This document shows positions 9,431 through 20,900 of a DNA stretch of 64,000 nucleotides, in pieces. The notes below the pieces were generated by a model. It saw only the letters and a list, made by a program, of their open reading frames with translations, made no database searches and was not told where the DNA came from. Position 1 is the first letter of the stretch. Each line of letters starts with the position of its first letter. The position numbers and the translations under genes are program-made. The stretch comes from Pycnococcus provasolii (Eukaryota > Chlorophyta > Pseudoscourfieldiophyceae > Pseudoscourfieldiales): the NCBI GenBank assembly GCA_049487715.1, contig CP150588.1:186001-250000 (forward strand). Reading direction: 5' to 3'.

Positions 9431-10847
9431 CCGGCATGAACTTCTAAGGTAGTACTTAGAATTCCTTCCGAGACGGTACCTAAGCTTAATCGCTCCAAAG
9501 ACCATGCATGACCAAAGACCATGTGGCATGTGGGACTGGCACCTCCCAGGGACCCATCCACCATGATGGCCCATGGCCCATGGGCATACTGCACTGCATG
9601 CCTGCCTGCCTGGTGTGTTGGATCCTGTGGGACGCCATAGACTAGTTGACTATCGTGAACAGTGTTTTACCTTATGCATAGAGCCTCTTTGGCTCCTTTT
9701 CTTTCTTTTTCTTTCTTACAAGTCTTTCAACACCTCGGGCGAGAAAGAAGATCATCACTTCATCAGGCCGAGGAGGATTTCGGAGGAGGAGGAGGGCGGT
9801 TGGAGGAGGAGCCTCGTGACGAGTTGCCAGTTGGTTGGTTCCTTGCAATGCTTTCTAAGAAAGAAAGGAACAGGGCACTCCCTTCCCTGTCACTTGTTAC
9901 TGCCTATAATCAAGGTGTGAAAACGAAAAGTAAGACGACTACAGTACCTTAAAAGTTACGGTTAGTCGACTCCTCCTCACTCCTCACTCCTCAGCGAGCT
10001 TGGTAAAGTTACCAAGCTTTTACACCGTTCACCGCCTCTTCCAATCCACGGCTACGCCTGTCCAGATTACAGTCTTTGGGTTTTTGGACCGAGAGGAGTC
10101 CTTCCCGAGTATTCCAGGCCTACGATAGTAGCTACTCCTAGGATCCATAGGAACCCAACCGGTTCCTGCCTGGGGTTACGATACCAGGGGGTTCAGGGAG
10201 TTAGGGTTTCTGGTTAGGGTTTTCCGAAATCTAGGGTTAGTGCTAGGGTTAGCTTATTTATTCCCTCCTCTTGCTTTGGAGGGAGGGTTTCATCGGCGGC
10301 GGATAAGCGTGTATACGTTTCACGTCTAGCTCTGCTGTGACAAGCGAAGCCGTGGCGGTGTTCGAATATTCTCTTAGCTGTTCGTCTGTTCGTCTGTTAG
10401 CGGGCTTGAACACTGGGCGTCGCCATTTGTGCGAGTCTTGTTTCGCTTACGTTCGGGCGCGCATCGGTCTTGCCATTTGTGCTTGTCTTGTTGAGCTTAC
10501 AACATCAGCGGCAGCGGCAGCGAGCAGCGAGCAGCGACAAGCAGCGAGCAGCGGCAACAGCCACCTCGGTCTAGCTCGAACATTTGGCTCAAGCAGCCTT
10601 GTTGTGCTTGTCTTGTTGAGCTTACTTAAGCAGTATATTCGAGACAGACACACTCAGCTCAGCTCAGCTCGTGTATCAGTACTGGGCGTGCTAAGCGAGC
10701 GATAAGCGATAAGCTAGCGAGCGACACTCGAGACGCTCAGTGGCGTGTTACATACAAAAAGGTAGCTCGAGCTGTGAGCCGCACTCTTGTGCGTGAGCTC
10801 TTCATTGTGTGCTGTGTGAGCTGTTAGCTGTTCAGTCGCTCAATATC
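9431..10847. other. Gene-poor stretch upstream of USP
   Basis: No convincing gene. A telomere-like patch lies at 10195-10256. From 10340 to 10640 the sequence holds repeated CTTGTTGAGCTTAC words and a 26-base segment (10417-10442) found again at 58812-58837. AGC-rich short repeats occupy 10500-10560. The region next to 10848 probably contains the promoter and 5' leader of the pyrophosphorylase gene. Confidence 0.5.
10195..10256. repeat. Degenerate interstitial telomeric repeat
   Basis: Several TTAGGG/TAGGGTT words (GTTAGGGTTT, GGTTAGGGTTTT, TAGGGTTAGTGC, TAGGGTTAGC) in a 60-bp patch, imperfect and non-terminal. Confidence 0.6.
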
Positions 10848-12776
10848 ATGGCGTCTATCCTATTAGGCGCATCTACATCTCTGTTCACGTCGGATGATTT
10901 GTCGTTGGTTACTTCGTTGATTGCACACGGGCAAACGCACTTGTTTGATGGCTGGTCGTCGTCGTCAATGAGTGAGAATGATTCCTCTTCGTTGTCGTCG
11001 TCGTCTTCGAATAAGCTTTCATTGATGGCGCAGCTTCGTGTTTTGGACGATGCGTATCCTGGTGGTTTAGTTGCATACATAACAAATGCACAGCGTCTTT
11101 TGTCTGAATCCCGCTTAGGAACGAACCCGCTCGAAGGGTACACGCCGTCCGTACCAAGTGGGGAAGCGCTGCCGTGGGGTAGCGAGAAATTTGAACAGTT
11201 CGAAGAGAGAGGATTTCAGCACGCTGCGTCCGGGAAAGTCGCGTTCGTGCTTGTCGCGGGTGGACTCGGAGAAAGACTCGGGTACAGTGGAATCAAAGTC
11301 AAACTGCCGTACGACACGGCAAGGGAGGCAGCCTTCCTCCAACTGTACTGCGAACACATCGCCGCGTACACGTCGTCGTACGCGACAACGTCGACGTCCG
11401 CGTCGCCGAAAAAAACAAAACACAAAACGACGTCGCCGTTCGCCATCATGACGTCCGATGATACGCACGCACAAACGCTCAACCTCCTCGAGCGCAACGA
11501 GTACTTCGGCCTAGGGAGAGACAACATAACGCTCGTCAAGCAGGAAAAAGTCGCGTGCCTTGCGGACAACGACGCGAAATTTGCGCTCGAAGATAACAAC
11601 AGGTGGAGCGTGCAAACAAAACCACATGGACACGGCGACGTGCACATGCTCATGCACTCCAGCGGCTTGCTCGACGAGTGGGAACGCAGAGGAATCGAGC
11701 ACGTCGTATTCTTCCAGGACACGAATGCGCTCGTGTTCCGCGCCGTTCCCGCGGCGATTGGCGTCAGCCTCGCGAACGATTTTGAGGTGAACAGCCTCGC
11801 CGTGCCTCGCCGCGCGAAGGAGGCGATTGGTGCCATCACACGACTGACGCCCGCGCAGGGGTCGAAGAATCGGGCGATGACCATCAACGTCGAGTACAAT
11901 CAGCTCGACCCTCTGCTCCGAGCGTCAGGGGGCGCGTTCAAAGATGGAGACATGAACGACAAAAATACGGGATACAGCCCGTTCCCAGGAAATATCAACC
12001 AGCTCGTATTTCGCCTCGCGGAGTACCGCAGAACGCTGCAGCGCACACACGGCGTGATTGCGGAATTCATCAATCCGAAGTACACGGATGACACCAAAAC
12101 GGCATTCAAGAAGCCGACGCGACTCGAGTGCATGATGCAGGATTACCCGAAAAGCCTCGGCCCAGAGGCGAAGGTGGGATTCACCACCATCACGCCAAAC
12201 CTTGCCGCATACTCACCTGTGAAAAATTCCGTTGCGGAGGCGCAGGCGAAGTTCGCGAAGGGCGATCCCACGCACAGCGCAACAAGCGGAGAGCTGGATG
12301 TCTACGCAAGTCACTGCGCTGCACTTCGTCTCGTCGGATGTTCCGTTGGCAGTCCGATGAGCGTCACGTTCTTAGGTATGGAGAGACTCGCACTTCCTCC
12401 GCGCATATCGTTCGCGCCTTCGTTCGCGCCGTCGCTTGGACATCTGCGTAGCAAGCTCCCCGCGCCGCGGCAGGTGGCAATAAGCGCGAGGAGCTCGTTC
12501 GTTCTCGAAGGACATTGCGAGAATGTGATTCTCGAGAGCTTAGAACTGGACGGCGCGCTTCACATCTCCGTACACCATCCAAGGTGCAGGCTAGTGATCC
12601 GCTGCGGTCTCGTGCAGAATGCTGGATGGCATTGGACGCCGCTGGAGGAGCTGGAGGGTGCGGAGACGAGCACAAGTCCCGTGACGGAGGAGGAGGCTAT
12701 GCGAGGTTTCCGCGTTCACAGAACGGAAACGGCACGGTACGAATTCTTTCATGGCGGACGTTACGTCTTGGAGTAA
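10848..12776 (+). CDS. USP: UDP-sugar pyrophosphorylase
   Basis: Makes UDP-sugars (UDP-Glc, -Gal, -GlcA, -Ara, -Xyl) from sugar-1-phosphates and UTP (EC 2.7.7.64), feeding cell-wall and glycoconjugate synthesis in the cytosol. From ATG 10848 it is 642 residues, normal for the plant/algal/trypanosomatid USP family. The nucleotide-binding motif VAGGLGERLGYSGIK is near residue 133, followed by PFAIMTSDDTH and the substrate-loop motif KPHGHGDVHMLMH. The C-terminal left-handed beta-helix part (VILESLELDGALHI) is present. No transit peptide is obvious. It is convergent with ATG3, 88 bp apart. Broad specificity is known for the family, not shown here. Confidence 0.93.
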   Translation: MASILLGASTSLFTSDDLSLVTSLIAHGQTHLFDGWSSSSMSENDSSSLSSSSSNKLSLMAQLRVLDDAYPGGLVAYITNAQRLLSESRLGTNPLEGYTPSVPSGEALPWGSEKFEQFEERGFQHAASGKVAFVLVAGGLGERLGYSGIKVKLPYDTAREAAFLQLYCEHIAAYTSSYATTSTSASPKKTKHKTTSPFAIMTSDDTHAQTLNLLERNEYFGLGRDNITLVKQEKVACLADNDAKFALEDNNRWSVQTKPHGHGDVHMLMHSSGLLDEWERRGIEHVVFFQDTNALVFRAVPAAIGVSLANDFEVNSLAVPRRAKEAIGAITRLTPAQGSKNRAMTINVEYNQLDPLLRASGGAFKDGDMNDKNTGYSPFPGNINQLVFRLAEYRRTLQRTHGVIAEFINPKYTDDTKTAFKKPTRLECMMQDYPKSLGPEAKVGFTTITPNLAAYSPVKNSVAEAQAKFAKGDPTHSATSGELDVYASHCAALRLVGCSVGSPMSVTFLGMERLALPPRISFAPSFAPSLGHLRSKLPAPRQVAISARSSFVLEGHCENVILESLELDGALHISVHHPRCRLVIRCGLVQNAGWHWTPLEELEGAETSTSPVTEEEAMRGFRVHRTETARYEFFHGGRYVLE

Positions 12777-12864
12777 GTCGTCGGAACAAAAGTCTAGCTG
12801 AAAAAAGTTGCGATATTTTTTACACCAACGTTGAAACTACTATTTTCTTTCTTTCTTTCTTGGA

Positions 12865-13899
12865 TCAGGCTGAGCGCGTGAAATCGTACTCGAGCGTAGG
12901 AAGCACCGTTTGCGCAAATTTCAGGAAAAGAATCATGTAGTGCTCGACGGGTGTCGTTGGCTCCGAGGCTGCCTGCTCTTGTTCGCTGTCGTCAAGGCTG
13001 GCATCGCCAAGCTGGTGTGTGAGTCTCTTCATGACGTCCGCGTGTCGGCACGGGTGAATGGACGTTGCGTGGCACTTCAAGTGCGGGTGACTTTCCACCG
13101 TGCACGTTTTGAGTGAGTGCTCCGCGCTGACATCCTCCAGCAGGGCGGCGGTTGGTAACGGCTGACGCTGTTCGTCGTATCCGAACAGCCAGATGCGCGG
13201 CGTTTGGTAGAATTTGTCATACGTGACGTATATGTCGTACGTGCGTGTGGCAACGAACCCGGAGCTGTTTTCCGACTTGCTTGAAGTCGGTGGAGGCGGA
13301 GGTAAGACGGCCAGGTCCGCCGACGCGTCAAAGTCGTCCATGTCAGGGATATCGTCGTCGTCGTCGTCGTCGTCGTCATCAGCCACAGCTCCTGCTTTCT
13401 TTTCTTCTTCGTCATCAGGCAGGTCAGGTATGGCATCGTTGTCGTTCGCGGCGGATGCTCCTCCACCACTCCCCCCTGCGGATGTCGACGGCACTCCCGT
13501 TGCAGCAGCCACCGCATCAGCCACTTCAAGAAAACCGTCATCATCATCATCATTCTCGTCACCACCACCGCTTGCAGACCCTGATTTTCCCAGCATGGAC
13601 TCCAGCACTTTCTCCGGGATTGCCGCCGCAGCTTCTAGGTCACGCGCACGTCGCAGGCACGGCACACCACGTGTCACAAGCATTTGTTTTTCTGCGGGCA
13701 AAAACGACTTGGAGAGAGAGGGGTCGCCCGATGACCAGCACCACGTCGGAGCGACTTGCGTGAGATAATCACCCGCCATGGTAAATTCAGACGGCGTGAG
13801 TTTACCCGTCGTTGCGTAGGTTGATGAGGATGGCACAGACATCAAAGTCTCCACAGACGCCTTGTACACGTTGTGCAAACTGTGCTGAAGCGTCGACAT
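12865..13899 (-). CDS. ATG3: ATG3, autophagy E2-like conjugating enzyme
   Basis: A 344-residue protein matching ATG3, the E2-like enzyme that takes ATG8 from ATG7 and transfers it to phosphatidylethanolamine on autophagic membranes. The N-terminal helix and strand are present (TGKLTPSEFTMAGDYL, WCWSSGD). The family's flexible region is very acidic, with a run of ten Asp. The core follows (TYDIYVTYDKFYQTPRIWL), then the active-site motif SIHPCRHADVMKR with catalytic C284 and the C-terminus LKFAQTVLPTLEYDFT. Intronless as read. The start ATG at 13899 matches the family N-terminus. Confidence 0.95.
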   Translation of the reverse strand: MSTLQHSLHNVYKASVETLMSVPSSSTYATTGKLTPSEFTMAGDYLTQVAPTWCWSSGDPSLSKSFLPAEKQMLVTRGVPCLRRARDLEAAAAIPEKVLESMLGKSGSASGGGDENDDDDDGFLEVADAVAAATGVPSTSAGGSGGGASAANDNDAIPDLPDDEEEKKAGAVADDDDDDDDDDIPDMDDFDASADLAVLPPPPPTSSKSENSSGFVATRTYDIYVTYDKFYQTPRIWLFGYDEQRQPLPTAALLEDVSAEHSLKTCTVESHPHLKCHATSIHPCRHADVMKRLTHQLGDASLDDSEQEQAASEPTTPVEHYMILFLKFAQTVLPTLEYDFTRSA

Positions 13900-14305
13900 T
13901 ATTAGTATTATCGCGAGCGAAGAATTCAGAATGACAATTCTGGCGGAGTCCCCCCCCGGGAGCAGAGCAGGTGCGGTGCGTTTTTTTGACTTGTTTTTCT
14001 TTCAAAACCCCTAGTTACTTTTATAACCCCGAATACCCGAATCCACCTCTCTGTAATGTTTCCTCGAGAATGATTGTTACAAGAGCGCGTGCCTTACATG
14101 CGTGCTGCATCGCGCCGACGCGTCGTAACTCTTGAAAGACGGTTTCACATCAGGTTCTAGACTTGTTACGCCGCGGGCTAATCATTCAAATCACCGGTAG
14201 GAATCCCCTATGTACAGGGATCCTCTCACACACACACCTGAACCGCGCCGCGTGCTTCATCCCGCAAGACCACCCTCGACCCCGAAGTGTGATGGTCAGA
14301 GGTGG

Positions 14306-14392
14306 GACCCCAGGCTCGGGAGATTCTCTCAAAGACCTAAAAAAAATTTTGAGAGCTGTCCCCGAGCCTGCGGTCCTCTTCGACCTGGGGTC
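14306..14392. repeat. Imperfect inverted repeat (hairpin)
   Basis: Left arm GACCCCAGGCTCGGG then TCTCTCAAA (14306-14333). The right arm (14348-14392) is its reverse complement interrupted by about 14 extra bases, separated by an A-rich loop. Outer flanks (CCTCGACCCC / GGGGTCGAGAGG) also pair. It could be a folded RNA or a degenerate mobile-element end; neither is proven. Confidence 0.6.
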
Positions 14393-14680
14393 GAGAGGGA
14401 GGGGTGTTCGGCTGACTCGACGTGTCGCGCTCCACCGGCCTCTTTCTTCGAGAATGATGGACGGCGGTGGGGCGGAACCGGCTACGTCAGGCGTTCCCCC
14501 TGCCGGCCCGAAGGCGGGAACAACTTTCGTTCGGAGCTCGAGCGGTGTCGGGGATGAAGCCAGAGATTCAACCTCCAAGGAGGATTGAATCCCCTGTCAC
14601 GCTGCCCTGGGCACGGCACTGTGCCACCTGCATACTTACTTCTAAAACCTCGCCACGGCACCACGCCACCTCCACCACCA

Positions 14681-15588
14681 CACCTCAACTCGCCTTAGAT
14701 CTCCTTTGTTTTCTCCGTCAGCCACACCACAACTTAAGGCACCACCTGTACCACGTGTGTGTTCACCAAGCCAAGTAGAGTCAAGAAGTTCTGTAACAAG
14801 TAAACACCAACACCACACCACACCTTGTCGTCAGCGTACGCCACAGACGTACACAAAAACGCGTCGACAACTAAAGTCGGTCGTCCAACTCCAAGGGGAG
14901 GGCAACACCCAACCCCCCACCTAACGGTCCCTTTGTTAACAAACTCCCGACACCTTGGGGGAGGGTCCCAAACCTCAACCAACCTTCGCCAGGCAAAAGC
15001 CCTTGGGGTTGGGGGAAACCAAAACACCATCTCCTATCGCCTCCTCTCCTCTCCTTAAACCCCAAACACATCTCTTCTCCTCACCTCAACACCGCCACGC
15101 CACCCACCATCATGCGCCACGACAGCTGTCACGCTGCCCCCACACCTCAACTCGCCTTAGATCTCCTTTGTTTTCTCCGTCAGCCACACCACAACTTAAG
15201 GCACCACCTGTACCACGTGTGTGTTCACCAAGCCAAGTAGAGTCAAGAAGTTCTGTAACAAGTAAACACCAACACCACACCACACCTTGTCGTCAGCGTA
15301 CGCCACAGACGTACACAAAAACGCGTCGACAACTAAAGTCGGTCGTCCAACTCCAAGGGGAGGGCAACACCCAACCCCCCACCTAACGGTCCCTTTGTTA
15401 ACAAACTCCCGACACCTTGGGGGAGGGTCCCAAACCTCAACCAACCTTCGCCAGGCAAAAGCCCTTGGGGTTGGGGGAAACCAAAACACCATCTCCTATC
15501 GCCTCCTCTCCTCTCCTTAAACCCCAAACACATCTCTTCTCCTCACCTCAACACCGCCACGCCACCCACCATCATGCGCCACGACACC
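14681..15588. repeat. 462-bp tandem direct duplication
   Basis: About 446 bp beginning CACCTCAACTCGCCTTAG (14681) recurs essentially unchanged 462 bp further on (15143-15588); translations of the two copies are identical in every frame compared. The copies meet after CTGTCACGCTGCCCC, a word also seen at the 5' side near 14596. With almost no sequence between them they are not the LTRs of an intact element. No gene is recognised inside. Confidence 0.9.
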
Positions 15589-16393
15589 CCGATTGTTGCG
15601 CGCGTCGCGTTCAGTCGTTCACCCTGTCCCTGTCTTGCCGAGCGCAGTGCTTGGTTCGGCGTCGGCCTTGCCACGCCTGCCACGGTCACGTGGCTAGAGT
15701 CCTGCAGGCTGTTGAGCCCTCTCACGCGTCGCTTGTTGCGTAGCTGTTTGCGCCGCGGAGGGGGGGCGAGTGGCTGCAGCAGCGCGTCGGGATGCGACGT
15801 TCGCGCGGGCTTCGCGGACGTGCGGGTATGCTTCCCTGTGCGCGATATCCTGCGTGGTGAGCGCGTTCTGATGAGATGACAGCGTCGCTTCTCGCATCGG
15901 AACGAAGTCCGTGGGTCCTCGTGTCGTTGTGCCCGGGTCCGCGAGGTTCTCGTGGCGTGGTATCAGTCGCGGCTCGATGATGCCGCACGTGACTGACTCG
16001 CGAGCGCGGACAATCCATTTTGCCTTGGATTCTGCGCGACGACTGACTGGATGGGATCCCGTGACGGGTCTCGGTTCACCCGACTACGCGAAGCTGAAGG
16101 CAAGCGCGCTACTAAGCAAGTCCATGAAATCCAGCACCACCGAATTGTCACGAAGTCATCATCAAGAAGAATGAATTATGGAAAAGAAATCAATCAAAGT
16201 CTAATACATATAAAAATGAATTTAAGGAAAAAATGAAAATTTTTTATCGTTTATTATCCTTATTGTCTCCTCGTCGTCGTCGTCGTCGTCGTTCGTCACA
16301 TCGACTTTCCTACGCAACGTTGAAATTGAACTGAATGGTTCATTATTTCAAAATAAAAAAAGACAGATTTCGGTTCGACGACTTTCCCACCTT
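15589..16393. other. Stretch without recognised gene
   Basis: Overlapping short frames on both strands show no recognisable protein. The segment 16150-16260 becomes AT-rich, and a (TCG)n microsatellite lies at 16265-16291. The 3' end of the downstream hydrolase gene's transcript probably extends into 16250-16393. Confidence 0.4.
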
Positions 16394-17518
16394 CTAGAAC
16401 ATTCCGATTTTGTCCCAGATTTCCGTCTTGAGCTCCGCCCAGACGTTCGGCATGTGCATGAACCTGAAGTGGTCGTCGAACACCTTGAACATCGCCTCCA
16501 TGCGCTTGCCCGGCCAGTCCGCCGGCGCGTCGTCCATCTTGATGACCACCTCGTTGATCTGCGCCATGCCCTTCTCGTGGAAGCGCTCGAAGCCCTGCGT
16601 GACGCTGTACGGCTTGCCCTTGTACGACGCGATGTGCGAGCGGTCCGCGTACACGAGAATGCACTTCGTCGACGCGGGCACCTTTTCGGGAACGTACGGA
16701 ACCCAGCGCAGCGCGGAGAAGCACCTGAACTCGAGGATGCGCTTCACGAGGTCCGTGTCGAGCCCTTCGAACTTGCTCGCGATGAGCTCCGTCATCTTCT
16801 CGAGGCGCTGGTTGGCGGGAATCTTCTTGATGAACGACATCGGGCTTTCGCCTTCGACGATCGTCTTGCCGGTGTCCATCTCGGTGTGCACGACCATGAT
16901 GTCGTAGAGGTCCGTTCCGGCGAACTCCTTCGCGATCACCGCGCTGATGGTTGCCTCGCGCCCCGCCTGCGTCGTAAGCGCGTTGCCCGCCTGTTTCATC
17001 GGTCCGACCATCATGAAGTTGGCCGCGAGTCGCGCGACGCAGACGGGCGCTCCTAGTCCTTCCGCCATGATGGGCGCGTTCCAGTCGAGGATTTTGTCCA
17101 TGTTGTTCCAGTTGGGGAAGCACGGGTCGAGGCAGATCATCGCGTCGGTGGTTTCTCCTTGCTTCCTGAGCGCCTCCGCGACGGCGTAGCACCAGTTCAT
17201 GCCCTGGCTGTATCCCACGAGCGTGTACGGCCCGTGTTCCTGCTTCGACTTGATGGCACTAACGTACGTGTTCACCCACTCTTCGAGGGACAACGTGAGC
17301 GCGTCGTCGTCGCCGGTGATGTACGCGTCCGTGAGTCCGTACAGTGTTCTTTTGTAGTTGGAGTAGCTGTTGAGCATACGGTCAAAGCACGCGGTGGTAC
17401 CTCCAAAGACGGGCATGACCCATATCGGCGGCAAACTCGACGACGAGGCCGAGCCGGACTTCAACAGCTTGACCATCTTACGTGAACGGGCGAGCGCCGC
17501 ATCGGAAGAAGAAGACAT
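16394..17518 (-). CDS. Stand-alone thioesterase-like alpha/beta hydrolase
   Basis: A 374-residue protein with the alpha/beta-hydrolase fold of type-I thioesterases from PKS/NRPS enzymes: an oxyanion-side strand PIWVMPVFGGTTACF (about 31-45), the nucleophile elbow LVGYSQGMNW (S104) and MICLDPCFPNW after the next strand. It lacks a signal or transit peptide. It stands head-to-head with the synthetase gene at 17988, 469 bp apart. The segment around S104 aligns with the synthetase's own C-terminal thioesterase domain (WCYAVAEALRKQG versus CWAVADALARKG), where the Ser is replaced by Ala. The likely role is release or editing of the synthetase product in trans. The fold is sure, the pairing is inference. 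Confidence 0.8.
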   Translation of the reverse strand: MSSSSDAALARSRKMVKLLKSGSASSSSLPPIWVMPVFGGTTACFDRMLNSYSNYKRTLYGLTDAYITGDDDALTLSLEEWVNTYVSAIKSKQEHGPYTLVGYSQGMNWCYAVAEALRKQGETTDAMICLDPCFPNWNNMDKILDWNAPIMAEGLGAPVCVARLAANFMMVGPMKQAGNALTTQAGREATISAVIAKEFAGTDLYDIMVVHTEMDTGKTIVEGESPMSFIKKIPANQRLEKMTELIASKFEGLDTDLVKRILEFRCFSALRWVPYVPEKVPASTKCILVYADRSHIASYKGKPYSVTQGFERFHEKGMAQINEVVIKMDDAPADWPGKRMEAMFKVFDDHFRFMHMPNVWAELKTEIWDKIGMF

Positions 17519-17987
17519 CTTTCCAGCGAAGAATAATAATGGGAACGGATGGCGAAGGCACAGGTTGTTGTTTCCATACTGTATTTTTTCTGGAAAATAA
17601 AATGGTCACGTGATATTTATCGCGCAAACAATCACGTGACACCACACAAACTTAGTTGGTACGGCGCCGCGTCGAGACTTGGGCCCACTGACAAGAAGGC
17701 ACTGCCCTTTAAAGATGTTTGGTTCACTAATCTCGCGAATTAGCGCTTCTTGACCACCCTTTATAACGCTCACATAGTTCTACATGAAGGGTCGTCAATG
17801 CGTGCATGCGTAAACTTTAATGCGTTTTTGTGCAAGCAAGGGCATAAAGCTGTGTAGTGTGTGTTCATCCGTTGTTAAGGACGTTCTTGCTTGGCTTGAT
17901 TGACCACGTCTTTTATATTAAAATATACGATCCGCATCGGATTTCAGAATTGCGAACCAGCTTTCTCATATTGTTGTTTGGTGGGCC
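17519..17987. promoter_or_regulatory. Shared divergent promoter with paired G-boxes
   Basis: 469 bp separate the two divergent biosynthetic genes. Two identical palindromes TCACGTGA occur at 17606-17613 and 17632-17639, 26 bp apart and closer to the hydrolase gene. CACGTG is the core bound by bZIP and bHLH factors. Co-regulation is inferred from geometry. Confidence 0.55.
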
Positions 17988-20900
17988 ATGGCGTCGTCAC
18001 ATCATAAGAATTCGCACTGCTATCGTCGTATTCCGCTCACGTCCGAAGGATTCGTGGACGCTTCAGCTTTGGCGTCAGTTTTGGTTTCTTCGGATGATTT
18101 GACGTCTCCCTCCTCAGTGGTGACTCCTCCTCCTTCGTCGGCGTCGGCGTCGGCGTCGGCGTCGTTTCAGGGACCCGTTCAGGTATCTCGGCCGCTTTCA
18201 GACACGCCGCATCGATTTCTTAGGCTCGCTGCCGAGAAGTTTGGAAGTGCGGCACAAGGGGGGACGATTGCTAACGAAGCTGTCGCCGATGCCAACGGAA
18301 CGTCGACGTCATCGCACTGCGCCGGACCACCTTTGGAGGTTCCCCCCTCCTCCGAACCACCCAAGGAGATGTGCGGCGCACTCATACGCGCGGCGAAACA
18401 ATCAAAAGAAGCAAACGTGACGTTCGTCGCGAACGGCGAAGTCGTCGCGACGGAGTCGTACGCCGACCTGCTTCGACAAGCCACCGCATTGGGTACAGCA
18501 ATACTCACCAACTTACAAATCAAACGAGGGGACGCCGTCGCGCTCCAAATCAGCGACGCAAGGACGCACTTACGAGCGTTCTGGGCGTGCGCTCTGCGCG
18601 GAGTCGCGCCTGTCACCGTCGCCGTGCCGAACCAGTACACGAGCGAAAATGCAACCGTGCTCAAGCTCATTAGCGCAGTGCGCCTCCTCTCAGTCAAGCA
18701 CGTTCTCGTGAGCGCGGGCGCCGTGAGCAAGCTTCAGGCGCTGCTCCCTGCGGGCGTGCAGGCGCACGACGTCAGCGCGCTCACGCAACAGGACGCCGGC
18801 AACGCCGACGCACTCGTCGCGCCGGATCCCGACGACGTGCTGTTCTACCAGCTCACCTCAGGATCCACGGGCACGCCCAAGGTGATTCCCGAACGGCACG
18901 CGGCGGTGGTGAGCCACATCCGACATTCTGCGCAACACTGCGGCTACACATCTTCAGACGTCACGCTCAACTGGCTGCCGTTCGATCACGTCGTGCCGAT
19001 GCTCACGTTCCACCTTGCCGACGTCTATCTCAACCGATCTGGTGTTCAGCTGCCAACGGCCGACGTCGTTGCCGATCCACTGCGCTGGCCAGAGACGATG
19101 GAGCGCTTCCACGTCACGCACTCGTGGGCACCCAACTTCGGCTTCAAGCTTGTCGTCGCAGCCGCTCGAGCGACGGGACAGGCGCGCCTTCCGTACGACC
19201 TCTCCCGCGTCGTGCGGCTCATGAATGCGGGAGAGCAGGTGACGGCCGAGGCGTGCAGTGACTTCTCCGACGTCTGCGGCATCGCGCCTTCCGTCATGCA
19301 GCCAGCCTTTGGGATGGCGGAGTGCTGCACCTGCATGACGTACAACAACGCGTTCGACGCTACCCGATCGACGATCCGCGTCATCAAGTCAAGCCTGTCG
19401 TCGCCCGTGCTATCCATCGACGAAGCAAACGATGGCGGCTTGGAGGTGTCAAATTTCGTCTCGCTCGGAGATGTTTCGCCCGGCGTGGAGATCCGCATCT
19501 GCGCACCGAATGGCGACGTGCTCAACGAGCGGCAGGTTGGTCGATTCCAAATCCGAGGGCCTTGCGTGATGCGCGGGTATTTCAACAACGCGTCGGCGAA
19601 CGAGGAATGCATGCTCGAAGACGGCTGGCTGGATTCAGGCGACGTTGGATTCGTGCACCGTGGCGAGCTCGTGCTGACTGGGCGCGCGAAGGAGATACTC
19701 ATACTACGTGGGGCGAACTATTATGCATACGAGGTGGAGGATGTCGCCGCATCGGCAGGCTATAGCACTCCCGCACGCGTTGCGGCGACGAGCATCCGCG
19801 ACGAGCATGAGGGGACGGAGCAACTGCTCGTATTTTTCGTGCCCGCCAGCTCGCTGGGGGAAGCGTCGACGGCACTCCTGCACGAGCAAGGCGTGCTTCT
19901 CGCGCCACTCCGCGATGCAGTAGCGGCAATTCGCGCGCAGATTAGCGCGTCGCTTGGTCTCAGTGCGCGATACGCCATACCCGTACGCGAGGAACAGTTC
20001 CTCGCGACAACATCGGGCAAGATCCAACGGACCGCCTTTCAAAAGGAATTTCTTAAGGGCACGTACGCCAAGGCTGCGCTCTCTCTCGATCTTGCGCTCG
20101 GAACATCGGCGTCCGTGACGCCTGACTTTTTCGCAGCCGCTTCATGGGTACGCAAGCAAATCTCTCCCGAACTCACTAGCGATCAACTAAATAGCACGTC
20201 GCTTTGGGTCGCACCCGCGGAGCTTCATGGCGATTTGCGTCGTGCACTCGATGGGAAACGCGTGGTTCTTGTGGAGGATGCGAATAACGAAGAGGCGGCA
20301 CGCTCGTTTCGCGAAGACGCCGTGACGGTCGTCGTGCACATGCTTATGATCTACCGTGAGGGCGGGGAAGTGGAGGCGCGCAAAGCGGGAGGTGCAGCTG
20401 CGAGTTTATGCGAGTTGTCACGTGCGCTGACGAGCGCTGGCAGCTCAATTGCCGAGAACCACACCAAGGTGATTTGCGTCCAGGCGACTCCAAAGGAGGC
20501 TGACATGGACGCGCGCCTTGCATTTGCGGAATCTGGAGGCGCAATCGCACCCGGGCTGTGCAAGGCGCTCGCGGCGGAGCAAGCCTCAGTCGCATCGGTC
20601 TCGCTCGTGAGCGTTCCCTTTGGATGCACGGCGGGCCAGCTAGTGGCCGTTGCGCTCGCGGAGGCTGCTGGTGGCGATCCGCTTGATGCGGATGTTGCCT
20701 ACGTGGAATCAGGGGCGGGAACGCCCATGGTGCTTACCGATACTCCACCAGACGCGCCTGCCGCCCTGTTCCGCGTCGTGAAGCGCTTCGTTGGCATTGG
20801 CGACAGCTTGCAGGAGGAGGCGGATGCGGAAGAGAGCAGCGCGAGCGCGCCGCCGCTGTTAGGTGACCCCGCGAGTGGCGGCGTTGTGGTCGTCTCTGGC

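Noticed and set aside
9129-9594. ORFs of 94-147 codons on both strands
   Set aside because: Products of the 48-bp minisatellite.
14681-15588. LTR pair of a retrotransposon
   Set aside because: The direct repeats are separated by only about 16 bp, with no internal coding region.
14163-15743. Several 100-143 codon ORFs on both strands
   Set aside because: Frames overlap on opposite strands across a hairpin and a tandem duplication; no recognisable protein features.
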